Source of the DNA: Candidatus Aerophobota bacterium
Lineage (GTDB): Bacteria > Aerophobota > Aerophobia > Aerophobales > B3-G15
DNA: 19,156 nt
Assembly: GCA_021163905.1 (NCBI GenBank)
Contig: JAGGTG010000038.1
Coordinates: 1-19,156 of the forward strand
Direction of reading: 5' to 3'
The translations under genes were made by a program, and so were the position numbers. Positions 7,308 through 14,816 of this stretch are shown one piece after another. Every line of letters begins with the position of its first letter. The first letter of the stretch is position 1. The notes beneath the pieces are model-generated. The model searched no databases, was not told the DNA's origin, and saw only the letters and a program-made list of their open reading frames with translations.

Positions 7308-7324
7308 ATAAACAAATATAAACA
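7305..7324. promoter_or_regulatory. Perfect 10-bp direct repeat at the LacI promoter (candidate operator region)
   Basis: AATATAAACA occurs twice back to back (7305-7314 and 7315-7324), overlapping the -10 box and predicted transcription start. A 10-bp period puts both copies on the same helix face. A short palindrome AACGTT with the central CG step common in LacI-family operators follows at 7329-7334. Either could be the autoregulatory site of the adjacent regulator. Confidence 0.35.
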
Positions 7325-7354
7325 TAACAACGTTACAGGAGTTGAAATTACCAA

Positions 7355-8353
7355 ATGACTGGAGTTACCATAAGAGATGTGGCAAAAAAAGCTGGTGTTT
7401 CACCAAGTACTGTTTCAAGAGTTATCAGAGGGGAGACCAATGTCCATCCAAAAACTAAAAGAAGGGTACTTCAGACTGTAAAGAAAATGGGCTACTTTCT
7501 TGATGGTAGTGCCAGAGCTATTGTAAAAAAACAAACAAAGACAATAGGAGTTAGCATCTCCGATATATCCAACCCTTTTTACCCTCTCCTAATAAGAGGT
7601 ATTGAGAATACCATAAATAAGTTCGACTACAGTATGATCCTGTGTAATACCGATGAGGATTCATCAAAGGAGGAAAGGCATCTTAAGGTAATGCTTGAGA
7701 AAAGGGTGGATGGTTTAATTATAGCCCCCACCAATCCTCAGGTTCCCTTTCTTAAACTCTTTGAAGAAAGAGGGATACCAATTGTCTGTATTGACAGAGC
7801 CATTGAAAATGTGGAGGCTGATATGGTTGGTGTGGATAATGTCCATGGGGCATTTGCTGCAGTTGAGCACTTAATTAAGCTTGGCCATAAAAGAATTGCC
7901 ATTATTACAGGTATAAGAGGAATTACAACAACCAATGAGAGACTTAGAGGTTATTTAGATGCCCTGAAGAGGTATGGAATAAAAAAAGATGAGGCCTTAA
8001 TTGTAGAGGGGTACTCCAGAATAGAGGGAGGTATAAAAGCAACAAAGGAGTTATTCAAGTTAAAATCTGCCCCAACCGCTATTTTCTCCTCCAACAACTT
8101 AATGACAATAGGTACATTTATTGCCCTGAAGGAGTTAAAAAAGAGTATCCCGAAGGATGTAGCGGTTATTGGATTTGATGATCTGGAATGGGCTGAAACT
8201 CTTGATCCACCCCTAACTGCAGTCTCACAACCTACCTATACAATAGGATCAACTGCTGCACAACTACTCATGCAAAGGCTGTTAAAGGAGGGGCCAAAGA
8301 AAAAACAAAATATAATACTAAAGACAAGCCTGGTTGTAAGAGAATCCTGCTAA
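7355..8353 (+). CDS. LacI-family transcriptional regulator
   Basis: 332 residues, normal length for the family. Residues about 4-24 are the helix-turn-helix ('VTIRDVAKKAGVSPSTVSRVI') followed by the hinge-helix region near 'SARAIVKKQTKTIGV'. The remainder is a periplasmic-binding-protein-like effector domain with landmarks 'ISNPFYPLLIRGIE', 'VDGLIIAPT', 'VGVDNVHGA', 'GHKRIAIITG', 'TTNERLRGY' and 'VIGFDD'. As first gene before a sugar ABC transporter it is the likely local regulator, with effector a sugar, polyol or derived intermediate. An in-frame stop just upstream rules out an earlier start; the AGGAG at 7337-7341 is 13 nt from the ATG, longer than usual, which may lower translation. The gap to the binding-protein gene is 92 nt. 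Confidence 0.93.
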   Translation: MTGVTIRDVAKKAGVSPSTVSRVIRGETNVHPKTKRRVLQTVKKMGYFLDGSARAIVKKQTKTIGVSISDISNPFYPLLIRGIENTINKFDYSMILCNTDEDSSKEERHLKVMLEKRVDGLIIAPTNPQVPFLKLFEERGIPIVCIDRAIENVEADMVGVDNVHGAFAAVEHLIKLGHKRIAIITGIRGITTTNERLRGYLDALKRYGIKKDEALIVEGYSRIEGGIKATKELFKLKSAPTAIFSSNNLMTIGTFIALKELKKSIPKDVAVIGFDDLEWAETLDPPLTAVSQPTYTIGSTAAQLLMQRLLKEGPKKKQNIILKTSLVVRESC

Positions 8354-8388
8354 TTTTGGGTAAAAAGGCAATAAATTATTAAAAAGAA

Positions 8389-8434
8389 GGGAGGTGATTT
8401 GACAAAAAGGCTTTGGATTAAAATTATACCGTAA
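8389..8434 (+). promoter_or_regulatory. Tandem strong Shine-Dalgarno sites with a possible 11-codon leader before the binding-protein gene
   Basis: GGGAGGTGA at 8389-8397 is a near-perfect ribosome-binding site although no long gene follows. A TTG at 8399 opens a frame of eleven codons ending at TAA 8432-8434, where the next strong site (AAGGAGGT, 8433-8440) for the binding protein begins. This could be a short leader peptide coupled to the binding protein. The same bases contain a TTGACA at 8399-8404, so a secondary promoter is the competing reading, although no good -10 lies at 16-18 nt. Confidence 0.3.
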
Positions 8435-8445
8435 GGAGGTATGAA

Positions 8446-9873
8446 ATGAGAAAGGTAGGTATATACTTACTTGTCGGAGTGTTCTTTATAGTTGTTTTTG
8501 CAGGTATTACTCAGGCAGCTACGCCTGAGTGGTGGAAACAAGCTGCAGCTTTGTACAAAGGTGTTACCATTAGAGGTGTATCTGAAAGTACCCCTCCGTC
8601 TAAAGCGGTTAGGGATTATGCAGCTCGTGAATTTGAGAAACTCACCGGAATAAAAGTTCAATTTGAGCTGACCTCCTGGGATGAGATGTATACAAAATCT
8701 ATAAATGATATGTCAAGGGGAACCGGTATCTACGATTTTGTTTATGTAGAGCAGGATATTATCTATGCTTATCTGGTTAAACACTGGTTAACAGATCTAA
8801 CCGAACTTGCGAAAAAGTACCCTCAATTAGATGATCCTGACTTTGATATAAATGATTTCACCACCTTCATCAATTACTTTAAGGATGCGAGGGGACATGT
8901 TTTTGGCATTCCTTTTGAGGCCTTCCTGAAATCCTATGTGTACAGAAAAGACCTGTTCTCAAATCCTGAGATAAGGGCTGCTTTTAAGTCTGAATATGGT
9001 TGGGATCTAAGACCTCCAAAGGACTGGGAGGAGTATACTCAAATAGCCAAATTCTTCACTGAATGGGGAAAGAAAAAAGGTATAGAGCTTTACGGGCATG
9101 TTGCTCAGGCAAAGACCCATCCCTGTGTTGCCTATGAGATGGTGGAGAGTATCTGGCCAGCCTGGGGTATCTATAACTGGGGAATAAATCTTAAGAAATG
9201 GAGAGCAACCGTAGAAAATGGAGGAACATTAAATAGCAAGAGAGCCAAAGAAGCCCTTAGATGGTATGTGGATATGCTTAAATACGCTCCTCCTGGGGTA
9301 AGAACCTATACCTGGGATGAAACTGCCGCTGTAGTAGGTGCTGGTAAGATTGCCCAGGGATTAATTTATTTGGAGAATTTGCCCTGGGTAGAACTTGATA
9401 AATCAAGATCTGTTGTAACTGGAAAAATTGGAGTGGCTCTTCCTCCTACTTACCCTGGTGTAATGTCTGAGGCAGCGAGAGGATTGGGTTATATAGGTTA
9501 CTATGATGGAGGTGCTTTTGCCATCCCCAGATCTTCAAGGAAAAAACAGGCTGCCTGGTTGTTTATCCAGTGGGCGACAAGAAAACAATGGGCACCTAAA
9601 TTCGCCCAATTAGCCGGTAGAATTTGTAGAAAATCCACCTTTAACTCTCCTGAGATTAAAGAACTTAACGTTAAGCTTTCAGGGTACTATGATATGATGA
9701 AAAAATTTGGATTCCTGTTTGCAGGTGCTCCTCCTCTTCCCATGCACAGACCATTGAATGAACTTTATCTTAAATGGATATCCAAAGCAGTTGCTGGAGA
9801 GGTAGATCCTGATACAGCCCTGGACTCCCTGGCCAAGGAGGTAGATAAGTTACTTATAGATTTAGGTTATTAA
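8446..9873 (+). CDS. Sugar/polyol ABC transporter, extracellular solute-binding protein (family 1)
   Basis: 475 residues. N-terminal signal peptide: basic start, hydrophobic core to about residue 20, probable cleavage after Thr-Gln-Ala at 24. There is no lipobox cysteine, so the mature protein should be soluble in a periplasm. The mature part shows family-1 features: 'AAREFEKLTGIKVQFE', 'SWDEMYTKSINDM', 'YDFVYVEQD', 'LTDLTEL', 'FGIPFE', 'YRKDLF', 'PKDWEEYTQIAKFF', and the late 'GGAFAIPRSSRKKQAAWLFIQWA' block. It captures the substrate and delivers it to the two permeases that follow. ATG 8446 is chosen over 8441 because the GGAGG at 8435-8439 is correctly spaced only from 8446. The abundance of Trp/Tyr in the ligand region fits a carbohydrate ligand. 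Confidence 0.93.
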   Translation: MRKVGIYLLVGVFFIVVFAGITQAATPEWWKQAAALYKGVTIRGVSESTPPSKAVRDYAAREFEKLTGIKVQFELTSWDEMYTKSINDMSRGTGIYDFVYVEQDIIYAYLVKHWLTDLTELAKKYPQLDDPDFDINDFTTFINYFKDARGHVFGIPFEAFLKSYVYRKDLFSNPEIRAAFKSEYGWDLRPPKDWEEYTQIAKFFTEWGKKKGIELYGHVAQAKTHPCVAYEMVESIWPAWGIYNWGINLKKWRATVENGGTLNSKRAKEALRWYVDMLKYAPPGVRTYTWDETAAVVGAGKIAQGLIYLENLPWVELDKSRSVVTGKIGVALPPTYPGVMSEAARGLGYIGYYDGGAFAIPRSSRKKQAAWLFIQWATRKQWAPKFAQLAGRICRKSTFNSPEIKELNVKLSGYYDMMKKFGFLFAGAPPLPMHRPLNELYLKWISKAVAGEVDPDTALDSLAKEVDKLLIDLGY

Positions 9874-9891
9874 TGGTGAGGTAAAGTAGAA

Positions 9892-10770
9892 ATGAGAACC
9901 TCGCAGTATAAAGCGTGGGGGCTATTAGCTCCCACGCTTGTTATTCTTTTTTTTATCGGTCTTGTCCCCTTTCTTTACGTTATTTATCTTAGTCTTTTTA
10001 AATACAACATATGGTCTGTCCGGGGAATGGTATTTGCTGGAGTAGATAACTTTAGAAAATTGATGTTTGATTCCAGCTTCATGCATTCCTTAGGAATTGG
10101 ACTTACCTTTGTGGTTATTACCTGCTTGATAGAGACACTCTTGGGTTTAGCTATAGCTATATTTTTAACCAATGAATTTGTGGGTAAAGGTGTATTCAGA
10201 ACTATTCTCACCCTGCCTTTAGCTATTGCCCCCATTACCATAGGAAGTATCTGGGTTTTAATGACTAATCCGGATATAGGCCCCCTTCCTTATATATTAC
10301 ATAAATTTGGAATTGATTACAATATTGGAGTTAATGCCAAGCAGGCATTTTTCACCGTTGTATTTATGGACATATGGCACTGGACTCCCTTTGTTACACT
10401 AACACTTTTAGCTGGCCTTACAAGTTTCCCTAAAGAACCATTTGAAGCAGCCAAGGTGGATGGGGCAAATAAATGGCAGACCTTAAGATATATTACTTTA
10501 CCTTTATTAACACCTGTTATTCTTACCATGCTTTTTATCAGGGTTATGGACACCTTTAGAATCTTTGACGAGGTGTGGATGCTTACAGGTGGAGGACCAG
10601 GTACGGCTACAAGGTTTGTAAGTATCGATGTGGTGAGGCGTGTTCTTGTATCTACAGATTATGGATACGGATCAAGTATGTCTGTTTTCCTTCTTTATTT
10701 AACTATTGTGATGTGCTGGCTACTGCTTAATATTATCTCAATAGCAAGGAGAGAGGTCCATGAGGGGTAA
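9892..10770 (+). CDS. Sugar ABC transporter permease, MalF/UgpA-type (CUT1)
   Basis: 292 residues with six predicted membrane helices. The inner-membrane permease signature (EAA loop) is at about residues 182-204 ('EPFEAAKVDGANKWQTLRY' then 'ITLP'), which docks to the ATPase. 'MDTFRIFDEVWMLTGGGPG' near residue 225-243 is the classic MalF/UgpA-type block. It pairs with the next gene to form the membrane channel. GAGG lies about 10 nt before the ATG, and only 18 nt separate it from the binding-protein gene. Its end overlaps the second permease by 11 nt, indicating coupled translation and 1:1 production. Confidence 0.93.
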   Translation: MRTSQYKAWGLLAPTLVILFFIGLVPFLYVIYLSLFKYNIWSVRGMVFAGVDNFRKLMFDSSFMHSLGIGLTFVVITCLIETLLGLAIAIFLTNEFVGKGVFRTILTLPLAIAPITIGSIWVLMTNPDIGPLPYILHKFGIDYNIGVNAKQAFFTVVFMDIWHWTPFVTLTLLAGLTSFPKEPFEAAKVDGANKWQTLRYITLPLLTPVILTMLFIRVMDTFRIFDEVWMLTGGGPGTATRFVSIDVVRRVLVSTDYGYGSSMSVFLLYLTIVMCWLLLNIISIARREVHEG

Positions 10771-11587
10771 GAAGAAAATCAAAATAACCTTTATATATCT
10801 AATCTGTATTTTACTGGCCGGAGCAACTCTTTTCCCTATTTACTGGATGGTTATAGTTTCCATGAGAAGTAAATTAGAGCTTTTTACAGGGCCTAAGTTA
10901 TACCAGACCAGTATATTCGTAAATAACTACTATCGTCCCTTGTTCAAAGATATCTATGGAAAATTTTTGATTAATTCTTTAATCATAGCTACAGGTAATA
11001 CTGGATTGGTTATATTTCTGGCTATATTTGCTACTTACGCTTTTTCTCGATTTAAAATTTGGGGAAGTGAATCTTTATTTTTCTGGACAATTACCAATAG
11101 GATGGCACCTCCTGCAGCTTTTATACTGCCTTTCTTTTTAATATTTACCAAAATTAAATTGATAGATACACATATTGGACTGATTCTTCTTTACTGTATA
11201 TTTAATCTGCCCTTTGCTATCTGGTTGTTAAAAGGAATGATTGATGCTATACCCAAGGAACTGGATGAGGTTGCCAGTATAGATGGCTGTTCCATGCTGG
11301 GTACCCTCTGGCATATTATACTACCAGTAGCCAAACCGGGACTTGCAGTAACAGCTATGATGACCTGGATTTTTAGCTGGAATGAGTACCTTTTTGCCTC
11401 TGTTCTTACCAGTATGAATGCGAGAACTATAACTACAGGACTTGCCGAGTTTGTCACCGTTATTGGCACTAACTGGGGAGAGATGGCTGCGGTGTCGGTA
11501 GTTTGCCTGCTCCCTGCTGTAATATTTTTAGGTTACATCCAGAGGTACATAATTACTGGCTTAACTTTTGGTGCAGTAAAAGAATAA
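10760..11587 (+). CDS. Sugar ABC transporter permease, MalG/UgpE-type (CUT1)
   Basis: 275 residues, six predicted helices. It begins with a short basic segment and a first helix ending in 'LFPIYWMVIVSMR', the typical MalG/UgpE opening. The EAA loop is at about residues 167-193 ('ELDEVASIDGCSMLGTLW' followed by 'HIILPVAKP'). 'WIFSWNEYLFASVLT' follows, another family landmark. Partner of the upstream permease with which it overlaps by 11 nt. No ATP-binding subunit is encoded next to it, as is common for CUT1 systems that share an MsmK/UgpC-like ATPase encoded elsewhere. Confidence 0.93.
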   Translation: MRGKKKIKITFIYLICILLAGATLFPIYWMVIVSMRSKLELFTGPKLYQTSIFVNNYYRPLFKDIYGKFLINSLIIATGNTGLVIFLAIFATYAFSRFKIWGSESLFFWTITNRMAPPAAFILPFFLIFTKIKLIDTHIGLILLYCIFNLPFAIWLLKGMIDAIPKELDEVASIDGCSMLGTLWHIILPVAKPGLAVTAMMTWIFSWNEYLFASVLTSMNARTITTGLAEFVTVIGTNWGEMAAVSVVCLLPAVIFLGYIQRYIITGLTFGAVKE

Positions 11588-11597
11588 GGAATTGCCC

Positions 11598-11768
11598 ATG
11601 GGTTTTCTTCCAATGCCTACAAGGATAGGGGATCGTATTTTCATATCCGTAGTTTTATTTGTAGCTATTCATCTTCTATGGATGCGGTTTTTAGAACATT
11701 ATCTTAATCTTTTAGTAGCCACAGTTATATCGGTGGTATTAGCTTTCTTTATAATAAAAAAAGGTTAA
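11598..11768 (+). CDS. Small two-helix membrane protein after the ABC permeases (56 aa)
   Basis: A 56-codon frame begins 10 nt after the second permease, preceded by TAAGGA with a 7-nt spacer, an ideal ribosome-binding site. The product has a short basic N-terminus (Pro-Thr-Arg-Ile-Gly-Asp-Arg), a hydrophobic helix about residues 14-29 ending in 'HLLWMRFLE', and a second helix about residues 37-53, closing with Lys-Lys-Gly. Both ends would face the cytoplasm. I do not recognise a named family. Position and spacing place it in the transporter operon, so an accessory or stabilising subunit of the ABC transporter is the simplest inference. Good ribosome-binding site, codon use and topology make a chance frame unlikely. 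Confidence 0.75.
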   Translation: MGFLPMPTRIGDRIFISVVLFVAIHLLWMRFLEHYLNLLVATVISVVLAFFIIKKG

Positions 11769-11779
11769 ATTTACAGATA

Positions 11780-11799
11780 CTCAAAATTAATTTTTTGAG
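11780..11799. promoter_or_regulatory. Short inverted repeat covering the ribosome-binding site of the polyol dehydrogenase
   Basis: CTCAAAA (11780-11786) and TTTTGAG (11793-11799) form a perfect 7-bp stem with a 6-nt loop; the right arm includes part of the GAGG site used by ATG 11807. It could dampen translation or serve as a protein site; weak evidence because the stem is AT-rich. Confidence 0.25.
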
Positions 11800-11806
11800 G
11801 TAATTA

Positions 11807-12832
11807 ATGAAGATAACCGCTATGTATCTGGAAAAGCCGGGAAAGATAATTCCAAGAAAAATAGATATGCCTGAAATTAAAAAAGACGAGGTGCTTGTTA
11901 AAATTAAGGCAGTTGGAGTTTGTGGTTCTGATGTTCACTATTACGATAAAGGAAAAATAGGCAGTTTTATAGTAAAAAGGCCACTTATCTTGGGACATGA
12001 ATGCTCGGGAGAGATTGTAGAAGTGGGAGAAGAAGTTAAAAATCTCCAGATAGGGGATAAAGTTGCACTGGAGCCTGGTATTCCCTGTAGAAGATGTATT
12101 TACTGCAAAACTGGTAGATATAATCTATGCCCTGAGATAAAATTTATGGCTACCCCACCTGTGAATGGGGCATTTGTGGAGTATGTAGCCCATCCTGCTG
12201 ATTTTGTGTTTAAGCTACCTGAAAATGTAAGTTATGAGGAGGCTACGTTATTTGAACCTCTTGCAGTGGGTCTTTATTCAGTTGTCAGGGCGAAGGTAGG
12301 CTTTGGTGGGAAAATACTAATATTGGGAGCAGGCCCTATAGGATTATCTACTCTTCAGGCAGCTATTAATATAGGAGGTGGGAGAATAACAGTAGCCGAT
12401 ATTTACGATTTTCGACTTGAGAAAGCTAAGGAATTAGGAGCTGATGAGCTGATAAATCCACGGCAAACCAACGCACTGGATAAACTTGGCTCAAGTTTTG
12501 ATTATGTTTTTGAAACTGCAGGAAGTGTTGTAACCACCCAGCAAACTGTCAAATTGGCAAAAAACGGTGGAAAAGTTATTCTTGTTGGTCTTCCTGCCCA
12601 GGAAGAGATAGAATTTAATACCAACCAGATTATAACTAAAGAACTTGATGTGTTGGGTATATTTAGATATGCCAATATGTATCCTAAAGCTATTAGACTG
12701 GCAGAAAAGGGACAGGTGAATTTAAAGACAGTTATATCTAAAAAATTTTCTTTCCCCCAAACTGAGGAAGCCTTAAAATTTGCAAGGGACAATAAAGAAT
12801 CAAGTATTAAAACCGTGGTTATCTTTGATTAA
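11807..12832 (+). CDS. Zinc-dependent polyol (sorbitol/xylitol-type) dehydrogenase
   Basis: 341 residues, MDR family, NAD-linked oxidation of a polyol to a ketose. Of the dehydrogenases here it is the closest to sorbitol/xylitol dehydrogenases: 'CGSDVHYYDKGKIGSF', 'LGHECSG', 'EPGIPCRRC..CKTGRYNLCP', 'MATPPVNGAF', 'HPADFVFKLP'. Catalytic zinc ligands are Cys39, His64 and Glu65 with Glu150 nearby; structural zinc cysteines are 94, 97, 100 and 108. Rossmann motif GAGPIG at 174-179 and Asp198 at the end of beta-2, consistent with NAD. It follows the transporter and the small membrane protein in the same direction with 38 nt spacing, so it is probably the first catabolic step on the imported compound. 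Exact stereospecificity is not readable. Confidence 0.92.
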   Translation: MKITAMYLEKPGKIIPRKIDMPEIKKDEVLVKIKAVGVCGSDVHYYDKGKIGSFIVKRPLILGHECSGEIVEVGEEVKNLQIGDKVALEPGIPCRRCIYCKTGRYNLCPEIKFMATPPVNGAFVEYVAHPADFVFKLPENVSYEEATLFEPLAVGLYSVVRAKVGFGGKILILGAGPIGLSTLQAAINIGGGRITVADIYDFRLEKAKELGADELINPRQTNALDKLGSSFDYVFETAGSVVTTQQTVKLAKNGGKVILVGLPAQEEIEFNTNQIITKELDVLGIFRYANMYPKAIRLAEKGQVNLKTVISKKFSFPQTEEALKFARDNKESSIKTVVIFD

Positions 12833-12839
12833 CTAATTT

Positions 12840-12878
12840 CTTACCAGCGTGGGTAATTTCCCGTAAGATAATTTTTTT
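12840..12878 (+). terminator. Probable intrinsic terminator after the polyol dehydrogenase
   Basis: CTTAC (12840-12844) pairs with GTAAG (12863-12867), and an inner GGG/CCC pair closes a TAATTT loop; an unpaired stretch sits on the left side. Seven T residues follow at 12872-12878. The bulge weakens the hairpin, so partial read-through into the SDR gene is likely. Confidence 0.5.
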
Positions 12879-12939
12879 CAAAAATATGAGTTAAAAAAGA
12901 GCCCTTCAAAAAATAAAGCTGTTACATAAATACAATAAG

Positions 12940-12953
12940 AATAAATATTTATT
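12940..12953. promoter_or_regulatory. 14-bp perfect AT palindrome upstream of the SDR gene
   Basis: AATAAATATTTATT is self-complementary and lies 17 nt before ATG 12971, in the 138-nt gap after the terminator. It may be an operator for the downstream dehydrogenase genes. No convincing -35/-10 pair was found in the gap, and an all-AT palindrome in AT-rich DNA is weak evidence. Confidence 0.25.
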
Positions 12954-12970
12954 AATTGCAGGAGAGGTAA

Positions 12971-13738
12971 ATGAATGTAAAGTCCCTTTTTGATTTATCT
13001 GGTGAGGTGGGAATTATTACTGGATCTGCTCAGGGACTTGGGGAACAGATGGCCATCGCACTTGCCGAAGCTGGAGCTAAAGTGGCATTGGTTGATATAA
13101 ACCTTGAGAAGTTGCAAAAAGTGGAGGAAAGGATAAAAAAACTGGGAGGTGAGTGCATAGCAATAAAAACTGATGTGACTGATCCACTGCAGGTAGATAA
13201 TATGGTGAATATAGTAGTAAAAAAGTTTGGTAAAATAGATATTCTCATTAACAATGCTGGAGTTGTAAGTAACTACCCGGCTGAGGATATACCCAAGGAT
13301 GAATGGGATAAAGTCATAAATGTAAATCTTACCGGGGTTTTCCTCTGTACTCAAAGGGCTGGCAGGCAGATGATAAAACAAAGAAAGGGCAGCATTGTTA
13401 ATATATCCTCTATGTCAGGATTGATAGTTAACCGCCCTCAACCTCAACTGCATTACAATGTATCAAAGTCCGGGGTAATTATGCTCACAAAAAGCTTTGC
13501 TGCTGAATGGGCAAAATACAATATAAGGGTTAATGCTATTGCTCCAGGGTATATGAGGACACCACTTGTTGATAAAGTCTATCCCAGATACGGAAAGGAC
13601 TGGGTTAAATATATCCCCATGGGAAGAATAGGAGATCCTTCTGAGATAAAAGGACCAGCACTATTTTTAGCCTCCAGAGCCTCAAGTTATATGACAGGAA
13701 GTGTGCTGGTTATGGATGGAGGCTATACTGCCTGGTAG
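12971..13738 (+). CDS. Short-chain dehydrogenase/reductase (polyol or keto-sugar dehydrogenase)
   Basis: 255 residues, classical SDR. Cofactor motif 'TGSAQGLG' at residues 17-24 with Asp42 at the end of beta-2 favouring NAD; 'NNAG' at 94-97; active-site Tyr162-x3-Lys166 ('HYNVSKSG'), with Ser147 or Ser149 as the catalytic serine; 'DGGY' near the end. The block 'SMSGLIVNRPQPQLHYN' resembles SDRs acting on polyols or 5-keto-type sugar derivatives rather than FabG. ATG 12971 is preceded by AGGAGAGG. It opens a second set of dehydrogenase genes (followed by two MDR genes) after a probable terminator, so it may be expressed separately from the transporter genes. Confidence 0.9.
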   Translation: MNVKSLFDLSGEVGIITGSAQGLGEQMAIALAEAGAKVALVDINLEKLQKVEERIKKLGGECIAIKTDVTDPLQVDNMVNIVVKKFGKIDILINNAGVVSNYPAEDIPKDEWDKVINVNLTGVFLCTQRAGRQMIKQRKGSIVNISSMSGLIVNRPQPQLHYNVSKSGVIMLTKSFAAEWAKYNIRVNAIAPGYMRTPLVDKVYPRYGKDWVKYIPMGRIGDPSEIKGPALFLASRASSYMTGSVLVMDGGYTAW

Positions 13739-13785
13739 TCAAAAGATACCGTTAGGAAGGAAATAATAGGTAAAGGAAAAATCCA

Positions 13786-14805
13786 ATGAAAATGAAAGCT
13801 ATCCTGTTTAAGAAAAAGGGTGAGTATAGCCTGGAGGAAGTGCCTGTTCCCAGGCTGGAAAGTAAGGAAGTACTAATAAAAGTTAATAGCTGTGGTATAT
13901 GTGGAACAGATGTTCACATCTACGAGGGAAATTTTCCAGCAAATTTTCCCCTTATCCCCGGACATGAGTTCTCTGGAATAATTGAGGATAAGGGAAAAGA
14001 TGTAAAAAACTTAAAAATTGGGGATCATGTTACCGTTAATCCCAACCTTCCCTGTGGAAAATGTGACCAGTGCAGGGTAGGAAATGAGAATCTTTGTATC
14101 GATCTTTTAAATTTAGGAGTGAGGTTAAATGGAGGATTTGCTGAATATGTAAAGGCAAAAAATAGCCTGGTGTATAAACTGCCAGATGAGGTGGATTTAG
14201 AGTCAGCTTCCCTGACTGAGCCTTTATCCTGTTGCATTCATGGAATAGATCTTGCCCAGATTAAACCAGGAGAGTGCGTTCTTGTTACAGGATGTGGCCC
14301 TATAGGGCTTTTAATAATTCAACTTGCTAAAATCTGTGGAGCGGCAAAAATTGTTGCCACTGACCCTATAGAAAAAAGAAGAAAATTAGCCCTTTCCCTG
14401 GGTGCAGATTTAAGCTTAAATCCAAATGATGTAAATATACAGGAGGCTATAGGGAATTTTCTCCCTGGAAAACCGGAGGTAGTTGTAGAGTGTGTTGGCA
14501 AATCCTCAACTCAAGAGGAGTCGATAAGACTCGTTAAGCCTGGAGGAAGGGTTATCTGGTTTGGAGTAGCTAATCCTGATGATGAGATAAAGATAAACCC
14601 TTACTATGTTTATAAAAATGAGATAACTATTAAGGGATCCTTTGTTAACCCATATACTACAAAAAGAGCTGTTCGGCTTTTATCTGAGAAAAGGATAAGA
14701 CTGAAGGAGTTAATCTCCCACAGATTTAGTTTGGAGGATTTTGATAAGGCAATGATGACGCATATGAAAGATCCAGATAGAATTAAGGTAGTAGTTAAAC
14801 CTTAA
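13786..14805 (+). CDS. Zinc-dependent alcohol/polyol dehydrogenase (MDR family)
   Basis: 339 residues. Catalytic zinc: Cys39 ('CGICGTDVHIY'), His60-Glu61 ('PGHEFSG'), Glu145 ('LTEPLSC'). Structural zinc: Cys90, 93, 96 and 104. Rossmann motif 'GCGPIG' at 169-174, with Asp193 for NAD. The pattern is of the threonine/sorbitol dehydrogenase branch; substrate undetermined. AAAGGA precedes ATG 13786 (an ATG two codons later is also possible). 47 nt after the SDR gene and 11 nt before the next MDR gene, so these three form one operon. The 'SCC' after the SEP/TEP element replaces the 'AVG' or 'AVA' seen in its neighbours, hinting at a different substrate pocket. Confidence 0.9.
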   Translation: MKMKAILFKKKGEYSLEEVPVPRLESKEVLIKVNSCGICGTDVHIYEGNFPANFPLIPGHEFSGIIEDKGKDVKNLKIGDHVTVNPNLPCGKCDQCRVGNENLCIDLLNLGVRLNGGFAEYVKAKNSLVYKLPDEVDLESASLTEPLSCCIHGIDLAQIKPGECVLVTGCGPIGLLIIQLAKICGAAKIVATDPIEKRRKLALSLGADLSLNPNDVNIQEAIGNFLPGKPEVVVECVGKSSTQEESIRLVKPGGRVIWFGVANPDDEIKINPYYVYKNEITIKGSFVNPYTTKRAVRLLSEKRIRLKELISHRFSLEDFDKAMMTHMKDPDRIKVVVKP

Positions 14806-14816
14806 GGAGAGATAAA

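Noticed and set aside
12995..13381. 128-codon minus-strand open frame opposite the SDR gene
   Set aside because: Antisense to intact SDR motifs in the plus frame; no domain or ribosome-binding site.
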